This document shows positions 8,341 through 16,869 of a DNA stretch of 27,619 nucleotides, piece by piece. The notes below the pieces were generated by a model, which had not been told where the DNA came from, did no database searches, and worked only from the letters and a program-made list of their open reading frames with translations. The translations under genes and the position numbers were made by a program. The DNA comes from Desulfobacteraceae bacterium (GTDB taxonomy: Bacteria > Desulfobacterota > Desulfobacteria > Desulfobacterales > JAUWMJ01), in contig JAUWOH010000001.1 of assembly GCA_030612225.1 (NCBI GenBank), positions 1 through 27,619 on the forward strand, given 5' to 3'. Within the stretch, counting starts at the first letter, position 1; every line of letters starts with the position of its first letter.

Positions 8341-8370
8341 AATATTTACGTTCTGTACAAATCCGATTAA

Positions 8371-10008
8371 TCAGTTATGAAAAATACCCATATCAACATC
8401 AATTCCCCTGTTTAAAAGGTCTTGAAGGAAATCAGGGATCCAGCCTGTAGCAATGAACTGTCCAATGGTTTTTCCCGAAGCATCAAATCCTTCCTGTTTG
8501 AAATAAAAAATGTCCTGAAGAATGATCTTATCGTCCTCAATACCCTTAACCTCGGATACATATGTGATCTTTCTCGACCCGCATGTCAGTCTTGTTTGCT
8601 GGACAATAATATCCACTGCTGCGGCAATCTGTTCTCGAATTGCCCGGCTTGGAAGGTCTTCGCCTGACATCATGACCATAGTTTCCAATCGGGACAGCAT
8701 ATCGACAGGTGAATTGGCATGTGCTGTTGTAAGAGAGCCGTCATGGCCGGTATTCATCGCCTGCAGCATATCAAGTGTCTCCCCTCCACGGCATTCTCCG
8801 ACTACAATGCGGTCCGGTCTCATTCTCAAAGCATTCTTAACAAGATGTCGTATCGTAATTTCGCCTTTCCCTTCGATATTCGGCGGGCGAGACTCAAGCC
8901 TTACCACATGGTCCTGGACCAACTGCAGTTCGGCTGCATCCTCTATGGTAACAATTCGCTCGTCTTCGGGAATAAAGGAACTTAAAATGTTTAAGGTTGT
9001 GGTTTTACCCGACCCTGTTCCTCCTGAAATCACAATATTTTTTCTGTTTTCCACACAAATCTTGAGGAATTTTGCGATGGACCGGCTGATGGTGTTAAAT
9101 TCCACCATGTTTTGCACGGTAAAAGGGTCTTTTGAAAATTTACGGATGGTAATACACGGACCATTTAAGGCCATGGGGGGTATGACCGCATTGACCCTGG
9201 AACCGTCTTGCAGTCTGGCATCCACCATGGGTGAGCTTTCGTCGATACGCCTTCCGATGGGGTTCACAATTCTGGAAATAATTCCCAGCAAAGATATATC
9301 GCTGTTAAAGATTTTGGGAGACAGGCTTACCTTGCCGCTTTTTTCAACATAAATCTGGTCCTTGCGGTTTACCATAATTTCGGTTACCGCCGTATCTGCA
9401 AGAAGATCTTCCAGAGGACCCAGCGCCAGCGCTTCATCCAATATGTCCTTAATCAGTATTTCCTGGTCAATTTCCCAAAGGACATCCGCTTCAGTTTCGT
9501 TTAGAATCTCCCGGACCATTTCATCACACTGACGACGCAGCTCTATATCGTTGATCTTTTTTACATCCAGACGTCTTAAATCTATGATGTCCAGCAGACG
9601 GTTGTGAACTATGGTCTTAAGCTCAATGACCCTCGGATCTCTGTAATACTCCAGCTCTTCTTCGGGGGTTAGTTCGGTTATCTTTCTTTTTTGTTTATCC
9701 TCATCAACTATGGCTTCTTTAACCTTAAGGAAATATTCGCCGATACCTATGATATCATCGATCTGGACAGGTACGGATTTTAAAACAGGTATTTTTCTTT
9801 CATTCACAAAAGTCCCGTGTTTACTGTTCAGGTCGGCAATATAATAACTATTGGAACGTCTGTATATTTCGGCATGGTCCCTTGATACACCTGTTCGATC
9901 AAGAATCACATCATTTTCCGAGGCTCTACCGATCTTGAGAACAGACCTTGGAACAGACTCTATTTTAGCTTTTCCTTTCAGGTTCCTGTATATGGCAATT
10001 GCGATCAT
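8371..10008 (-). CDS. cpaF: FHA-CpaF fusion secretion ATPase
   Basis: 545 residues. Residues 1-100 form an FHA domain with G27-R28, S42 and H45; the usual NG pair is changed to H64-G65. Residues about 110-200 match the helical N-terminal region of CpaF, followed by the ATPase domain: Walker A GGTGSGKT (329-336), IEDAAELQL (355-363), RPDRIVVGECRGGE (397-410) and TGHDGSLTTAHANSP (420-434). It is the probable main motor of the Tad pilus, powering polymerisation with TadB/TadC. Fusion of FHA to CpaF couples the motor to phospho-threonine signalling. ATG start at 10008 with a weak ribosome site. Confidence 0.93.
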   Translation of the reverse strand: MIAIAIYRNLKGKAKIESVPRSVLKIGRASENDVILDRTGVSRDHAEIYRRSNSYYIADLNSKHGTFVNERKIPVLKSVPVQIDDIIGIGEYFLKVKEAIVDEDKQKRKITELTPEEELEYYRDPRVIELKTIVHNRLLDIIDLRRLDVKKINDIELRRQCDEMVREILNETEADVLWEIDQEILIKDILDEALALGPLEDLLADTAVTEIMVNRKDQIYVEKSGKVSLSPKIFNSDISLLGIISRIVNPIGRRIDESSPMVDARLQDGSRVNAVIPPMALNGPCITIRKFSKDPFTVQNMVEFNTISRSIAKFLKICVENRKNIVISGGTGSGKTTTLNILSSFIPEDERIVTIEDAAELQLVQDHVVRLESRPPNIEGKGEITIRHLVKNALRMRPDRIVVGECRGGETLDMLQAMNTGHDGSLTTAHANSPVDMLSRLETMVMMSGEDLPSRAIREQIAAAVDIIVQQTRLTCGSRKITYVSEVKGIEDDKIILQDIFYFKQEGFDASGKTIGQFIATGWIPDFLQDLLNRGIDVDMGIFHN

Positions 10009-10123
10009 AGTTTACGCCTGTGTAGTTTTAAGTTTTAGTATTTCGGACCTAATATGCAATTCGTTTGTTGTTTGTAAATTTTGTGTTTTTTTGGCGAAGA
10101 ATAATTGGTATACTTCCTCTATC

Positions 10124-10272
10124 TTGAACAATTGAATATTTTCTATTGAATATTGAAAATTGAATGAAATCCATCAATTTATATAAGAAAGATAGAGCGA
10201 CACGCGGCGCAAGCGCCTGCGCTGCGCGAGCGATTCAACAAATCTTCAATCTTCAATAATCAATAGTCAATC
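10124..10272. repeat. Intergenic word-repeat element C with GC-rich core
   Basis: The left arm (10124-10166) is built of ATTGAA/TATTGAA words and the right arm (10233-10272) of their complements TTCAAT, TTCAATAATCAAT and AGTCAAT. Between them is a GC-rich core (about 10197-10232) with the hairpin GGCGC-AA-GCGCC (10206-10217). It lies in the 297-base gap between cpaC and the FHA-cpaF gene. Base composition of arms and core differ sharply. Confidence 0.7.
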
Positions 10273-10305
10273 AGATTCCGGCTTGTCCGGTTTAGATAAC
10301 AACTC

Positions 10306-11745
10306 CTAATCAAGGATGCTAAATTTAAGTTCCCTGTCTTCTTCCTTATATTTTTTCTGTATATTATCAATGAGTTTTTTATTTTTTGAGTCCTTATGAG
10401 TAATAACCTGAGGTGTTACAAAAATAACCAGCTCACTTTCGTCTCGTCTGAAATTCCTTGACTTGAAAAGTTCACCAAGGATCGGGATACTTCCAATGCC
10501 CGGTACTTTGTCAACCGACTTTGAATGGGCGTGGCTCACAAGGCCTGATAAGGCGATGGTCTGACCGTTGGCAATAGTAATGGACGTTTTGACACGGCTT
10601 GTCTGGAAATTCGGTATTCCACCGACAAAATCGGTGATACTGCTGTTTTCCACCTCAATAGTCGTTGCAATATTACCATAATTATCGACAATAGGCGAGA
10701 TGTTCAGGATAAGGCCGTACTGTTTATATTCAACGGATGAGGAATTTGCAGTGATTAGCGGGAGGGCTATTTCGCCGCCTGCCAGGAACTCGGCTTTTTC
10801 GCCGCTCCTGCATAAGAGCTTTGGCTGGGCCAGGATGCGGCTTCGCTGATTGTTCTTAAGCAGATTAATATTCATGCCATAGTTCCCGGTTACGGTGTAG
10901 GTGCCAAGTAACGGTGTTGTGTGGCTTCCGGCTATTACGCCCTCAGCCTCCATTTCCACACCAAAGCCCATAACGGTGCCCCACTTTATACCTACATCAG
11001 TCATGGCTCCTTTATCAATTTCAATAAAATCGACGTTCATAAGAATCATTTTTTTCAGGGCGATCCCGACTTTGATAAAATTCAGCGCATCTTTGGTAAA
11101 GGCATCAGCGATCACTTTCGCCTGTTTTTTGGCATTTTTATCCGGTACATCGCCGGTCAGGATGACTCGATTTCCAACCCGGGTCGCTCTGGCAGACGAT
11201 AGCCCAGCATTTTTGAGCTCATTATTTACCAGCTCAATATTGGTGTCCAAAACAGTTGGGCTCAAGGTTGACAGACTCATGACCTGGGGATAAAACTTTG
11301 AAATCTTTAAAATCTTATTCATGTCTTCTTCACGAAGGACCATTCCATCGACAATTACGCGCATTCCTATCGGCCTGATATTTATTCCTTCGATTCCTGT
11401 GAGAAGCTGTTTTAATTCCCGGGTAACTTCCCATGGATCTCTGGCGGAAACCCGTATCAGTATCGTCCGCTCCCGGTCACTTTCATCCCAGACAATAAGA
11501 TTGGTTTCGCCCACCCCCATAGCGGTTATAAGTACCTGGTTCGATTTTTCAAGAACCTTAACATCCGCAACAGCAGGATTCCCGACAGCTATTCTGCTTA
11601 TGCTGGGAGTGTTAATTGTCTTTTGTTCGCCAAGGGTTAAATTCAATCTTTCTCTAGCCGCCGAAGATGTACAGAATGCTGCTGACATAAGTCCGACCAG
11701 CAATGAAATCAATGCAATTTTAATCCTCTTATCGGATCGGTTCAT
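10306..11745 (-). CDS. cpaC: Tad secretin CpaC/RcpA
   Basis: 479 residues with an N-terminal signal peptide (about residues 1-30), an N-terminal pilus-secretin domain (GEQKTINTPSISRIAVGNP), a BON-like middle region, and the C-terminal secretin domain ending in VPGIGSIPILGELFKSRNF then ELVIFVTPQV. It forms the outer-membrane pore for the Flp pilus. The start ATG at 11745 has AGGGGG five bases upstream. It follows cpaB, but a 241-bp inverted-repeat element lies between them. Confidence 0.93.
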   Translation of the reverse strand: MNRSDKRIKIALISLLVGLMSAAFCTSSAARERLNLTLGEQKTINTPSISRIAVGNPAVADVKVLEKSNQVLITAMGVGETNLIVWDESDRERTILIRVSARDPWEVTRELKQLLTGIEGINIRPIGMRVIVDGMVLREEDMNKILKISKFYPQVMSLSTLSPTVLDTNIELVNNELKNAGLSSARATRVGNRVILTGDVPDKNAKKQAKVIADAFTKDALNFIKVGIALKKMILMNVDFIEIDKGAMTDVGIKWGTVMGFGVEMEAEGVIAGSHTTPLLGTYTVTGNYGMNINLLKNNQRSRILAQPKLLCRSGEKAEFLAGGEIALPLITANSSSVEYKQYGLILNISPIVDNYGNIATTIEVENSSITDFVGGIPNFQTSRVKTSITIANGQTIALSGLVSHAHSKSVDKVPGIGSIPILGELFKSRNFRRDESELVIFVTPQVITHKDSKNKKLIDNIQKKYKEEDRELKFSILD

Positions 11746-11769
11746 CTTGCCCCCTGTTTGTTAAAAAAA

Positions 11770-12010
11770 GTAAGCGTTCACGGTTCAACGTTTAAAGGTT
11801 CAGGGTTGCCTTTCCACTCATTCCTGCACTCTACTACGCCGGTAAGAACCGGAAAAGAGGCCCCCTCTTTATGATCTCTGATGCGGTATCGGTCTCTGGT
11901 CATCGGTCACTCATATGTCGGTGCTTAAGTGCCTGGTGTACGTTCCACAGCGAAGTACTGGAACGAGGGCAACATCTGAACCCTGAACCTCTGAACCCGT
12001 GAACGGTTAC
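11770..12010. repeat. Intergenic inverted-repeat element D
   Basis: The termini GTAAGCGTTCACGG (11770-11783) and, read from the right, GTAACCGTTCACGG (11997-12010) differ at one base. Inside each terminus, the words GGTTCA and GGTTCAGGGTT repeat and pair with CTGAACCCTGAACCTCTGAA on the right. The interior (about 11875-11920) has a second word set, TCGGTCTCTGGTCATCGGTC. It separates cpaB from cpaC within the operon. No coding capacity is seen. Confidence 0.85.
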
Positions 12011-12019
12011 AAAAAACAA

Positions 12020-12820
12020 TTACTTAGTGTCCACTTTGCCCCTTTTTATTACCTGAATACGGTCTCTCTTTTCCTGAATATTCCGGCGGAATTCAGCTTT
12101 CATTATATCCGTGAAATCCATCTTGGGGATCTCTTTATGGGTTTCAATATCTTCCGGATTTCGGAGTACTGAAGCGAGCTTACCTTTTTGTCCCGCAAAA
12201 ACCACCAGTTCCGCTTCTTCCAGAGTCACAAGTACTGTTATAGTACTGTAACTGTCACGGAAACCTCCTTCGCCGGCCAGTGTGGTTCCGACAGCAAGAA
12301 TGGTAATATTTTGAAGAAGGGTAAGGGTGGCTTCCTCTCCTGTTTCCTGGTCCCGAACAGTACAAAGAATGTCGATGTGGTCACCAGGTTTGAGATGTCC
12401 GGCTACGCCGCTCACCTGGTCCACGGGAACGGTCAGTGCGCGCTCTCCTAAGGTAATGGTCCCGGCCAGCCCCTTGTGGCGCAGTTTTTTGATTTCTTCT
12501 TCCTGTCCCAGGTCTGTCCACAGGAGTGTATCCCCACGCTTTAAGGGAAAGTTTAATATCTGCCCGGTAATCAGTTTGACATCTTTGGGATGTATTGCGT
12601 TTCCATGCACATATTTTTCAGGGACATCTCTTTTGGCAACCATGCCCATTTCGAGCACGGTATTTGCGGATACATCCTCGGCCATGACCAGTACAGGCAC
12701 CATATTCATGCCCTTATACAGTTTCTTTTCCTGACTTCTGATATAAAAATTGACCAGAAGAACCGCAATGACTCCGCATATAATAGAGCCTGTAATTATC
12801 ATCAATGCTTTTTTGTTCAT
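12020..12820 (-). CDS. cpaB: Flp pilus assembly protein CpaB/RcpC
   Basis: 266 residues: one N-terminal membrane anchor (about 7-27), an SAF domain (VPVLVMAEDVSANTVLEMG through PLKRGDTLLW), and an RcpC-type region (LTVPVDQVSGVAGHLKPGDHID). It is a periplasmic partner of the CpaC secretin, perhaps binding the cell wall. ATG start at 12820 with AAGGAAG upstream. Confidence 0.92.
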   Translation of the reverse strand: MNKKALMIITGSIICGVIAVLLVNFYIRSQEKKLYKGMNMVPVLVMAEDVSANTVLEMGMVAKRDVPEKYVHGNAIHPKDVKLITGQILNFPLKRGDTLLWTDLGQEEEIKKLRHKGLAGTITLGERALTVPVDQVSGVAGHLKPGDHIDILCTVRDQETGEEATLTLLQNITILAVGTTLAGEGGFRDSYSTITVLVTLEEAELVVFAGQKGKLASVLRNPEDIETHKEIPKMDFTDIMKAEFRRNIQEKRDRIQVIKRGKVDTK

Positions 12821-12838
12821 ATTGACTTCCTTTTCAAA

Positions 12839-13843
12839 TCAACTGTTTTTCATTTCCCGATTTGTTATTGTTGTAATTATTTTTCCTGTGTATTTATCTT
12901 CCTGGATATGGATACTACACTCCCTTCCTTTGCGAGTATAAAACATAAAATTCTCCATGGATTGCCCACCCATAACCTTTTCGAATGTCGGGTCTGTTTT
13001 CCAGCCTGCATCTTCCATTCTTGAATGATAAAAAAGAATGTTTCCTACAACTCCCCCGCCGCCTTCATATGATACAAGAGTATAAAAGGTCATTGTATTT
13101 TCCTGCTCGATGGCAAGTAGTCTTTGGCTACCCGGATAACGCGGGACATCAGGAATGTCTTTTCCGCCCATATCTCCATTTGCGTCCGGCAAAAAATTGT
13201 TAAGATTAAAATCCCGATCTGTCCACATGTTGATAATTCGGGTATCCTTAGTGCTGGAGTTTTTTAAAGCAATGACTATCCTGCCGGTACCTATTTTGCC
13301 GAATTCACCGGTTGTGATGGCATTTTCATATTTTTTGATAAACTCTTCACTTCCTAGTTTCAGGCTTGAATCATTAAATTCGATTGTTCCCCAGAAACCG
13401 TAGCCATCTCGTTCCAGTCTAAACTGCTGGTGCGGCTTCATGCACTCAAGCAATTTATTTATACCGGTTACGCATTTTTTAAAGTCTTTATTACTGATCT
13501 TTTTAATTATTTCATCGTTAATTCGTTCAATGGGCTGAGGCTGATACTTCCCGGCATAAAAATCCAGAATTCTTGATATATCGTCTTTACTTTTCCCCAC
13601 AGTAAGATATGTTGTGCTCCCGTTAACAATAACTTTCCTGGGTTCTGATGTTGCCTTATCGTCAAACAGGTATTCCGGCATTGCCCTGGTATAGGAAACA
13701 AGCCGTTCAAACACCTTGGCTTCGACACTGCTTCCGCCGGGTCCGAAAAACATACCGAACCAGATAACAGCCAGGGCAATCCCCAATATACTCAAGACTT
13801 TAAGAAATTTCGGGGATGATACTTTTTGAAAAACTGATTTCAT
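12839..13843 (-). CDS. Unknown membrane-anchored protein in Tad operon
   Basis: 334 residues, not recognised as a named family. One N-terminal membrane helix (about 15-33) is followed by an extracytoplasmic region. Two stretches resemble each other in pattern: a residue block ending SKDDISRILDFYAGKYQPQP and a later block DIPDVPRYPGSQRLLA... NILFYHSRMEDAGWKTDP, each a short beta element followed by an amphipathic FY(A/H) helix and a W/Y-P turn. This is reminiscent of small repeat domains seen in secreted lipoproteins of deltaproteobacteria. It lies seven bases past the second TadE gene, so co-expression is near certain. No ribosome site is clear. Function unknown. Confidence 0.7.
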   Translation of the reverse strand: MKSVFQKVSSPKFLKVLSILGIALAVIWFGMFFGPGGSSVEAKVFERLVSYTRAMPEYLFDDKATSEPRKVIVNGSTTYLTVGKSKDDISRILDFYAGKYQPQPIERINDEIIKKISNKDFKKCVTGINKLLECMKPHQQFRLERDGYGFWGTIEFNDSSLKLGSEEFIKKYENAITTGEFGKIGTGRIVIALKNSSTKDTRIINMWTDRDFNLNNFLPDANGDMGGKDIPDVPRYPGSQRLLAIEQENTMTFYTLVSYEGGGGVVGNILFYHSRMEDAGWKTDPTFEKVMGGQSMENFMFYTRKGRECSIHIQEDKYTGKIITTITNREMKNS

Positions 13844-13850
13844 AAATTAA

Positions 13851-14450
13851 TTAAAAGACTATATTGCCTATGTTTGTAAAAATACCTTTCACCAATGCCC
13901 ACAGCATGGAGAACAAATCATGCACTTCGGTATGGCAGCCGTCCCAGCCGTTGGCGATTACATAATGTGAAGATTCTATCTTGTAATTAGCCGCATGCAT
14001 GTCGCTTATATCAAGAGCTCCAAGCTTTGGGGGAACCTCATATTGAATCTTCAAAGAAGATATGTTTGATTTCTGGTCAGTCATGACACTGTTGATAACA
14101 TCAAGTCCTTTATCAACTATACCTGAAAACGCACCTCCGACGCTACTAAAATCAGAAGGTGTTTTCTGGGAGGTAACATACAGGCCGGAAGTTTTATTAT
14201 TAAAAAAATGTTTCGCTATTTTGGTTTTAGCTTGCGCGACTGTCTGCTCCCCCCTGGCATAATTCCAGGTGCCGTATCTTGCCGCAGCAAGTGTTTTGTG
14301 TTTGACAATATATAAATTACCTACATACATGCCTGACCAGAGAAGGAGAACGACCGTCGGGAGAGCCACGGCAAATTCAACCATGGATTGCCCTCGCGTA
14401 TTTTGGATAAGAGACGATATCCGTTTTTTTAATATTTTATAAAAATCCAT
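13851..14450 (-). CDS. Second TadE-like pseudopilin
   Basis: 199 residues. The type IVb-like segment RG-QSMVEFAVALP (E at +5, F at +6 after glycine) precedes a hydrophobic helix, as in TadE/TadF pseudopilins. The rest is an extracytoplasmic domain with no recognised motif. A TTG at 14462 would overlap the upstream gene; the ATG at 14450, one base after that gene's TAA (TAATATG), is preferred. It is probably a minor pilin that helps initiate or cap the fibre. Confidence 0.8.
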   Translation of the reverse strand: MDFYKILKKRISSLIQNTRGQSMVEFAVALPTVVLLLWSGMYVGNLYIVKHKTLAAARYGTWNYARGEQTVAQAKTKIAKHFFNNKTSGLYVTSQKTPSDFSSVGGAFSGIVDKGLDVINSVMTDQKSNISSLKIQYEVPPKLGALDISDMHAANYKIESSHYVIANGWDGCHTEVHDLFSMLWALVKGIFTNIGNIVF

Positions 14451-14451
14451 A

Positions 14452-16062
14452 TTAGTGGACAAGCCCCTGGCCTATACCTTTATCAAGCACCTTCTTAATA
14501 CTCGATGGGAGAATATTTGAAACCTTTTTGCCAAAAAAAATAATGTTCAGATCATCGAGTTTACATGATTTCAAACGCACATGCCAGTCCTGGTTAAACA
14601 GATCCGCCTTGGTGGGGTTATACAATTCCGCCTGTGCAACAGTCCATGTAAGATTACCGAGAATTGTGCTTGTACCGAAAGACTCGCCACCCTTTTTGTA
14701 CTGTCCTATGGGAAGCTTGTCTGAAGTCTTCTTGGAAACTATTGCAGTATATTTAGTGTCCTTTCCCCAACCAGCCTTAAGCATATAGGGGACTGCCTCT
14801 TTTGATGTATCGTCCTTCTTGACGTCTTTTGGATCACCCTTATAAGTGCAGCCCTTTAAGACCCACTTGTATTTATAGCATTTTCCATTCTTTTTTTCCC
14901 AGCAGGTCGCGGTGCAGGGACGTTTGCTTCCCTTTGGCGGATCGGAGATGGACGGAGAACTGCAAGGGTATTTACTGCCTTGAGGGGGTTCTCCTGCATT
15001 CTCCCATTGTCCTATTTCCTTGGCAGGGTGACCTTGAGGAGGATCACATTCCATTTCAACCCGCCTTCCTTTCCACCTTGGCGTACCGTTTTTTTCATTA
15101 CACTCCCGACAGTTTGTAGTAGTTTCGGTTGAACTGTGAGTCCCGCCGGCACACAATTCCATTTTACTTAGCTCTACAAAACCCTCCCACATGGCGCCCG
15201 GCGGAGGAATAACACAAAGAAATGCCATTTCCCAGAGAAGTGCGAAGATTTCTCTGACCTTGGTCATTCCGTCAAAGATAGTACCATCCAGCCCGGGAAT
15301 GGGAATTTCCATCCCCAGTGCGCTATCCCAGCAAAGAAAATTTTTATAACCTGGACCACCCTTTGTGGTTGGAGGGCAAAGATCCTTAAAAACGCCTTTT
15401 TTGACAGGCAGACCAGCGGGATCAGCGGGAAAAAACAGCCCGGAGTAGGTAAAACCAGCGACATCAACAAGAGGATCTGCTCCGTTCAGTTCGGCAACGC
15501 GGTTGGCTTCATATGCGGCTATAAGGGGAAATGCGAGGCTTACGCCTTTTTCCATTTTTTCCAGGAGCTTCATCAATTTCCACAGCCCCTTATTCTTCTT
15601 TGTTAAGTTTTTCTTCATAAATTTATTAATTTTTTCAGCCGCCTTAAGAAATATTTTTTCTTCCGCCTTCAGACAAACTGACCAGATTTTGCAAATAATG
15701 CCAATATAGGGAATAGACGAACACGCTTCGGCCGTTACCTTGTTTGCTTCAAGAGCTACCTTTGTTGCCAGATATGTTTTGTCAAATGCCTTGCAGAATA
15801 TAATAAATGCAAGACATTCGGTCATCCCTACGTTAAGGATGCTTATCATATTCATGCCCCGGGCATTCCAGATTCCACCGGACATGACAGCGGCATCCGC
15901 TGCATTTTGCATTTCAACCTTTGCCGTGACACGGTCACCCACGTTGATAACAAGTGCAAAAAAACAGACCAGTGCAAACATGACAATGGCGATAAAAATA
16001 AGGGTCTGGCCACCCTGGTCGTCATGGGTTGAGTGTAAACGATTTTTAATTCGTCTTATCAT
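14452..16062 (-). CDS. TadG-like protein with Cys-rich insert
   Basis: 536 residues. The N-terminus (GG-QTLIFIAIVMF, lacking the +5 Glu) and the following KVEMQNAADAAVMSGG match the Tad/TadG N-terminal family, which is anchored in the inner membrane. Residues about 304-405 hold nine cysteines (304, 318, 321, 339, 367, 383, 387, 395, 405) in a Gly/Pro/Lys-rich stretch with the repeated phrase PPQG/PPQGSKYPC/PPKGSKRPC. This insert is not typical of TadG proteins I know and would be extracytoplasmic, so disulphides are likely. It is flanked by two TadE genes. Confidence 0.8.
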   Translation of the reverse strand: MIRRIKNRLHSTHDDQGGQTLIFIAIVMFALVCFFALVINVGDRVTAKVEMQNAADAAVMSGGIWNARGMNMISILNVGMTECLAFIIFCKAFDKTYLATKVALEANKVTAEACSSIPYIGIICKIWSVCLKAEEKIFLKAAEKINKFMKKNLTKKNKGLWKLMKLLEKMEKGVSLAFPLIAAYEANRVAELNGADPLVDVAGFTYSGLFFPADPAGLPVKKGVFKDLCPPTTKGGPGYKNFLCWDSALGMEIPIPGLDGTIFDGMTKVREIFALLWEMAFLCVIPPPGAMWEGFVELSKMELCAGGTHSSTETTTNCRECNEKNGTPRWKGRRVEMECDPPQGHPAKEIGQWENAGEPPQGSKYPCSSPSISDPPKGSKRPCTATCWEKKNGKCYKYKWVLKGCTYKGDPKDVKKDDTSKEAVPYMLKAGWGKDTKYTAIVSKKTSDKLPIGQYKKGGESFGTSTILGNLTWTVAQAELYNPTKADLFNQDWHVRLKSCKLDDLNIIFFGKKVSNILPSSIKKVLDKGIGQGLVH

Positions 16063-16091
16063 ATCGGACTACAATTTTTCATTACCAGGAA

Positions 16092-16703
16092 TCAGGTACA
16101 ACATTTTTTGGTTTTCACCTTGCCTGCAGCCGGAAGTGTACAGCTTGCTTTAAACGTAAATGTGTATAACTTACCTTTTTTTTTGCAATCGCGCTTCCAC
16201 ATTTCATAAAAAATCCTGTTTGCAATCGGAATCCCCATGACATAGTGATATGTCACCTCAACCGTAACATCCTGGTGAGGAGTCTTCGCATTGAGTTTAG
16301 CGGGTTCAAGATTTACAGACACATTTGAATTTGCCATATTAAACCGCCGGCCCAAATCAAAATTAATTCCGGTTGCTCCCTCAACGATGTCTTCAACAGG
16401 CTTTATAAACTTCTCAGTGGCTCCAAAACCTTTCTTGGGTGAAATCGACCAGCAGGCAATCGCTGCTGCGCGCTTGGCTTTTTTTTTGGCTATGGTATTT
16501 CCGCTTTCAGGGAAAATAACGATTGCACTTCGTGTTGCACAATATGCAGCATAATTGACCACCTGTCTCGCGGTTAAAAGCAAAAAAGTCTGCATAATGA
16601 CAAGACAGAGCAAAAATACTACGGGAAAAACAACGACGAACTCTACCATTGCCTGCCCGGTTTCGTCTTTTCTTAGCTCTCTCCCTGGTATTGCTATTCG
16701 CAT
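16092..16703 (-). CDS. TadE-like pseudopilin
   Basis: About 203 residues: a short charged leader, the processing-site-like TG-QAMVEFVVVFP (E +5, F +6), a hydrophobic helix, then a soluble domain ending in a Cys/Lys-rich tail. This is the TadE family, cleaved by the prepilin peptidase. Tandem GTG-ATG starts (16706/16703) make the exact start ambiguous. It is separated from the prepilin peptidase gene by a 125-bp hairpin element. Confidence 0.85.
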   Translation of the reverse strand: MRIAIPGRELRKDETGQAMVEFVVVFPVVFLLCLVIMQTFLLLTARQVVNYAAYCATRSAIVIFPESGNTIAKKKAKRAAAIACWSISPKKGFGATEKFIKPVEDIVEGATGINFDLGRRFNMANSNVSVNLEPAKLNAKTPHQDVTVEVTYHYVMGIPIANRIFYEMWKRDCKKKGKLYTFTFKASCTLPAAGKVKTKKCCT

Positions 16704-16740
16704 CACTTAACTTTGTAGAACTCGTAAAAAGTCTGATATG

Positions 16741-16865
16741 GACGGTTTCGTAAAAAGTTCAAATTCAAGGCGTAGCGATTTTTCAGGGACGAGACTATAC
16801 TTATAGTATGTCGAGTTCCTGAAAAATCGCTACAACGCAGAAGTTGGACTTTTTACGAAACCGTC
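16741..16865. mobile_element. MITE-like hairpin element between tadE and cpaA
   Basis: Perfect 18-bp terminal inverted repeats GACGGTTTCGTAAAAAGT (16741-16758) and its complement (16848-16865) enclose a second 16-bp perfect pair, GTAGCGATTTTTCAGG (16772-16787) and its complement (16818-16833), around an AT-rich apex. The whole 125 bp can fold into one long cruciform. A partial copy, TCGTAAAAAGTC, lies just outside at 16728-16739. Elements with this type of terminus are, to my knowledge, frequent in deltaproteobacterial genomes. It ends five bases before the end of the cpaA frame and may also act as a terminator or RNA processing site. Confidence 0.85.
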
Positions 16866-16869
16866 TTTT

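Noticed and set aside
8522..9352. 276-codon plus-strand reading frame
   Set aside because: It is antisense to the ATPase domain of FHA-CpaF, whose motifs are unambiguous.
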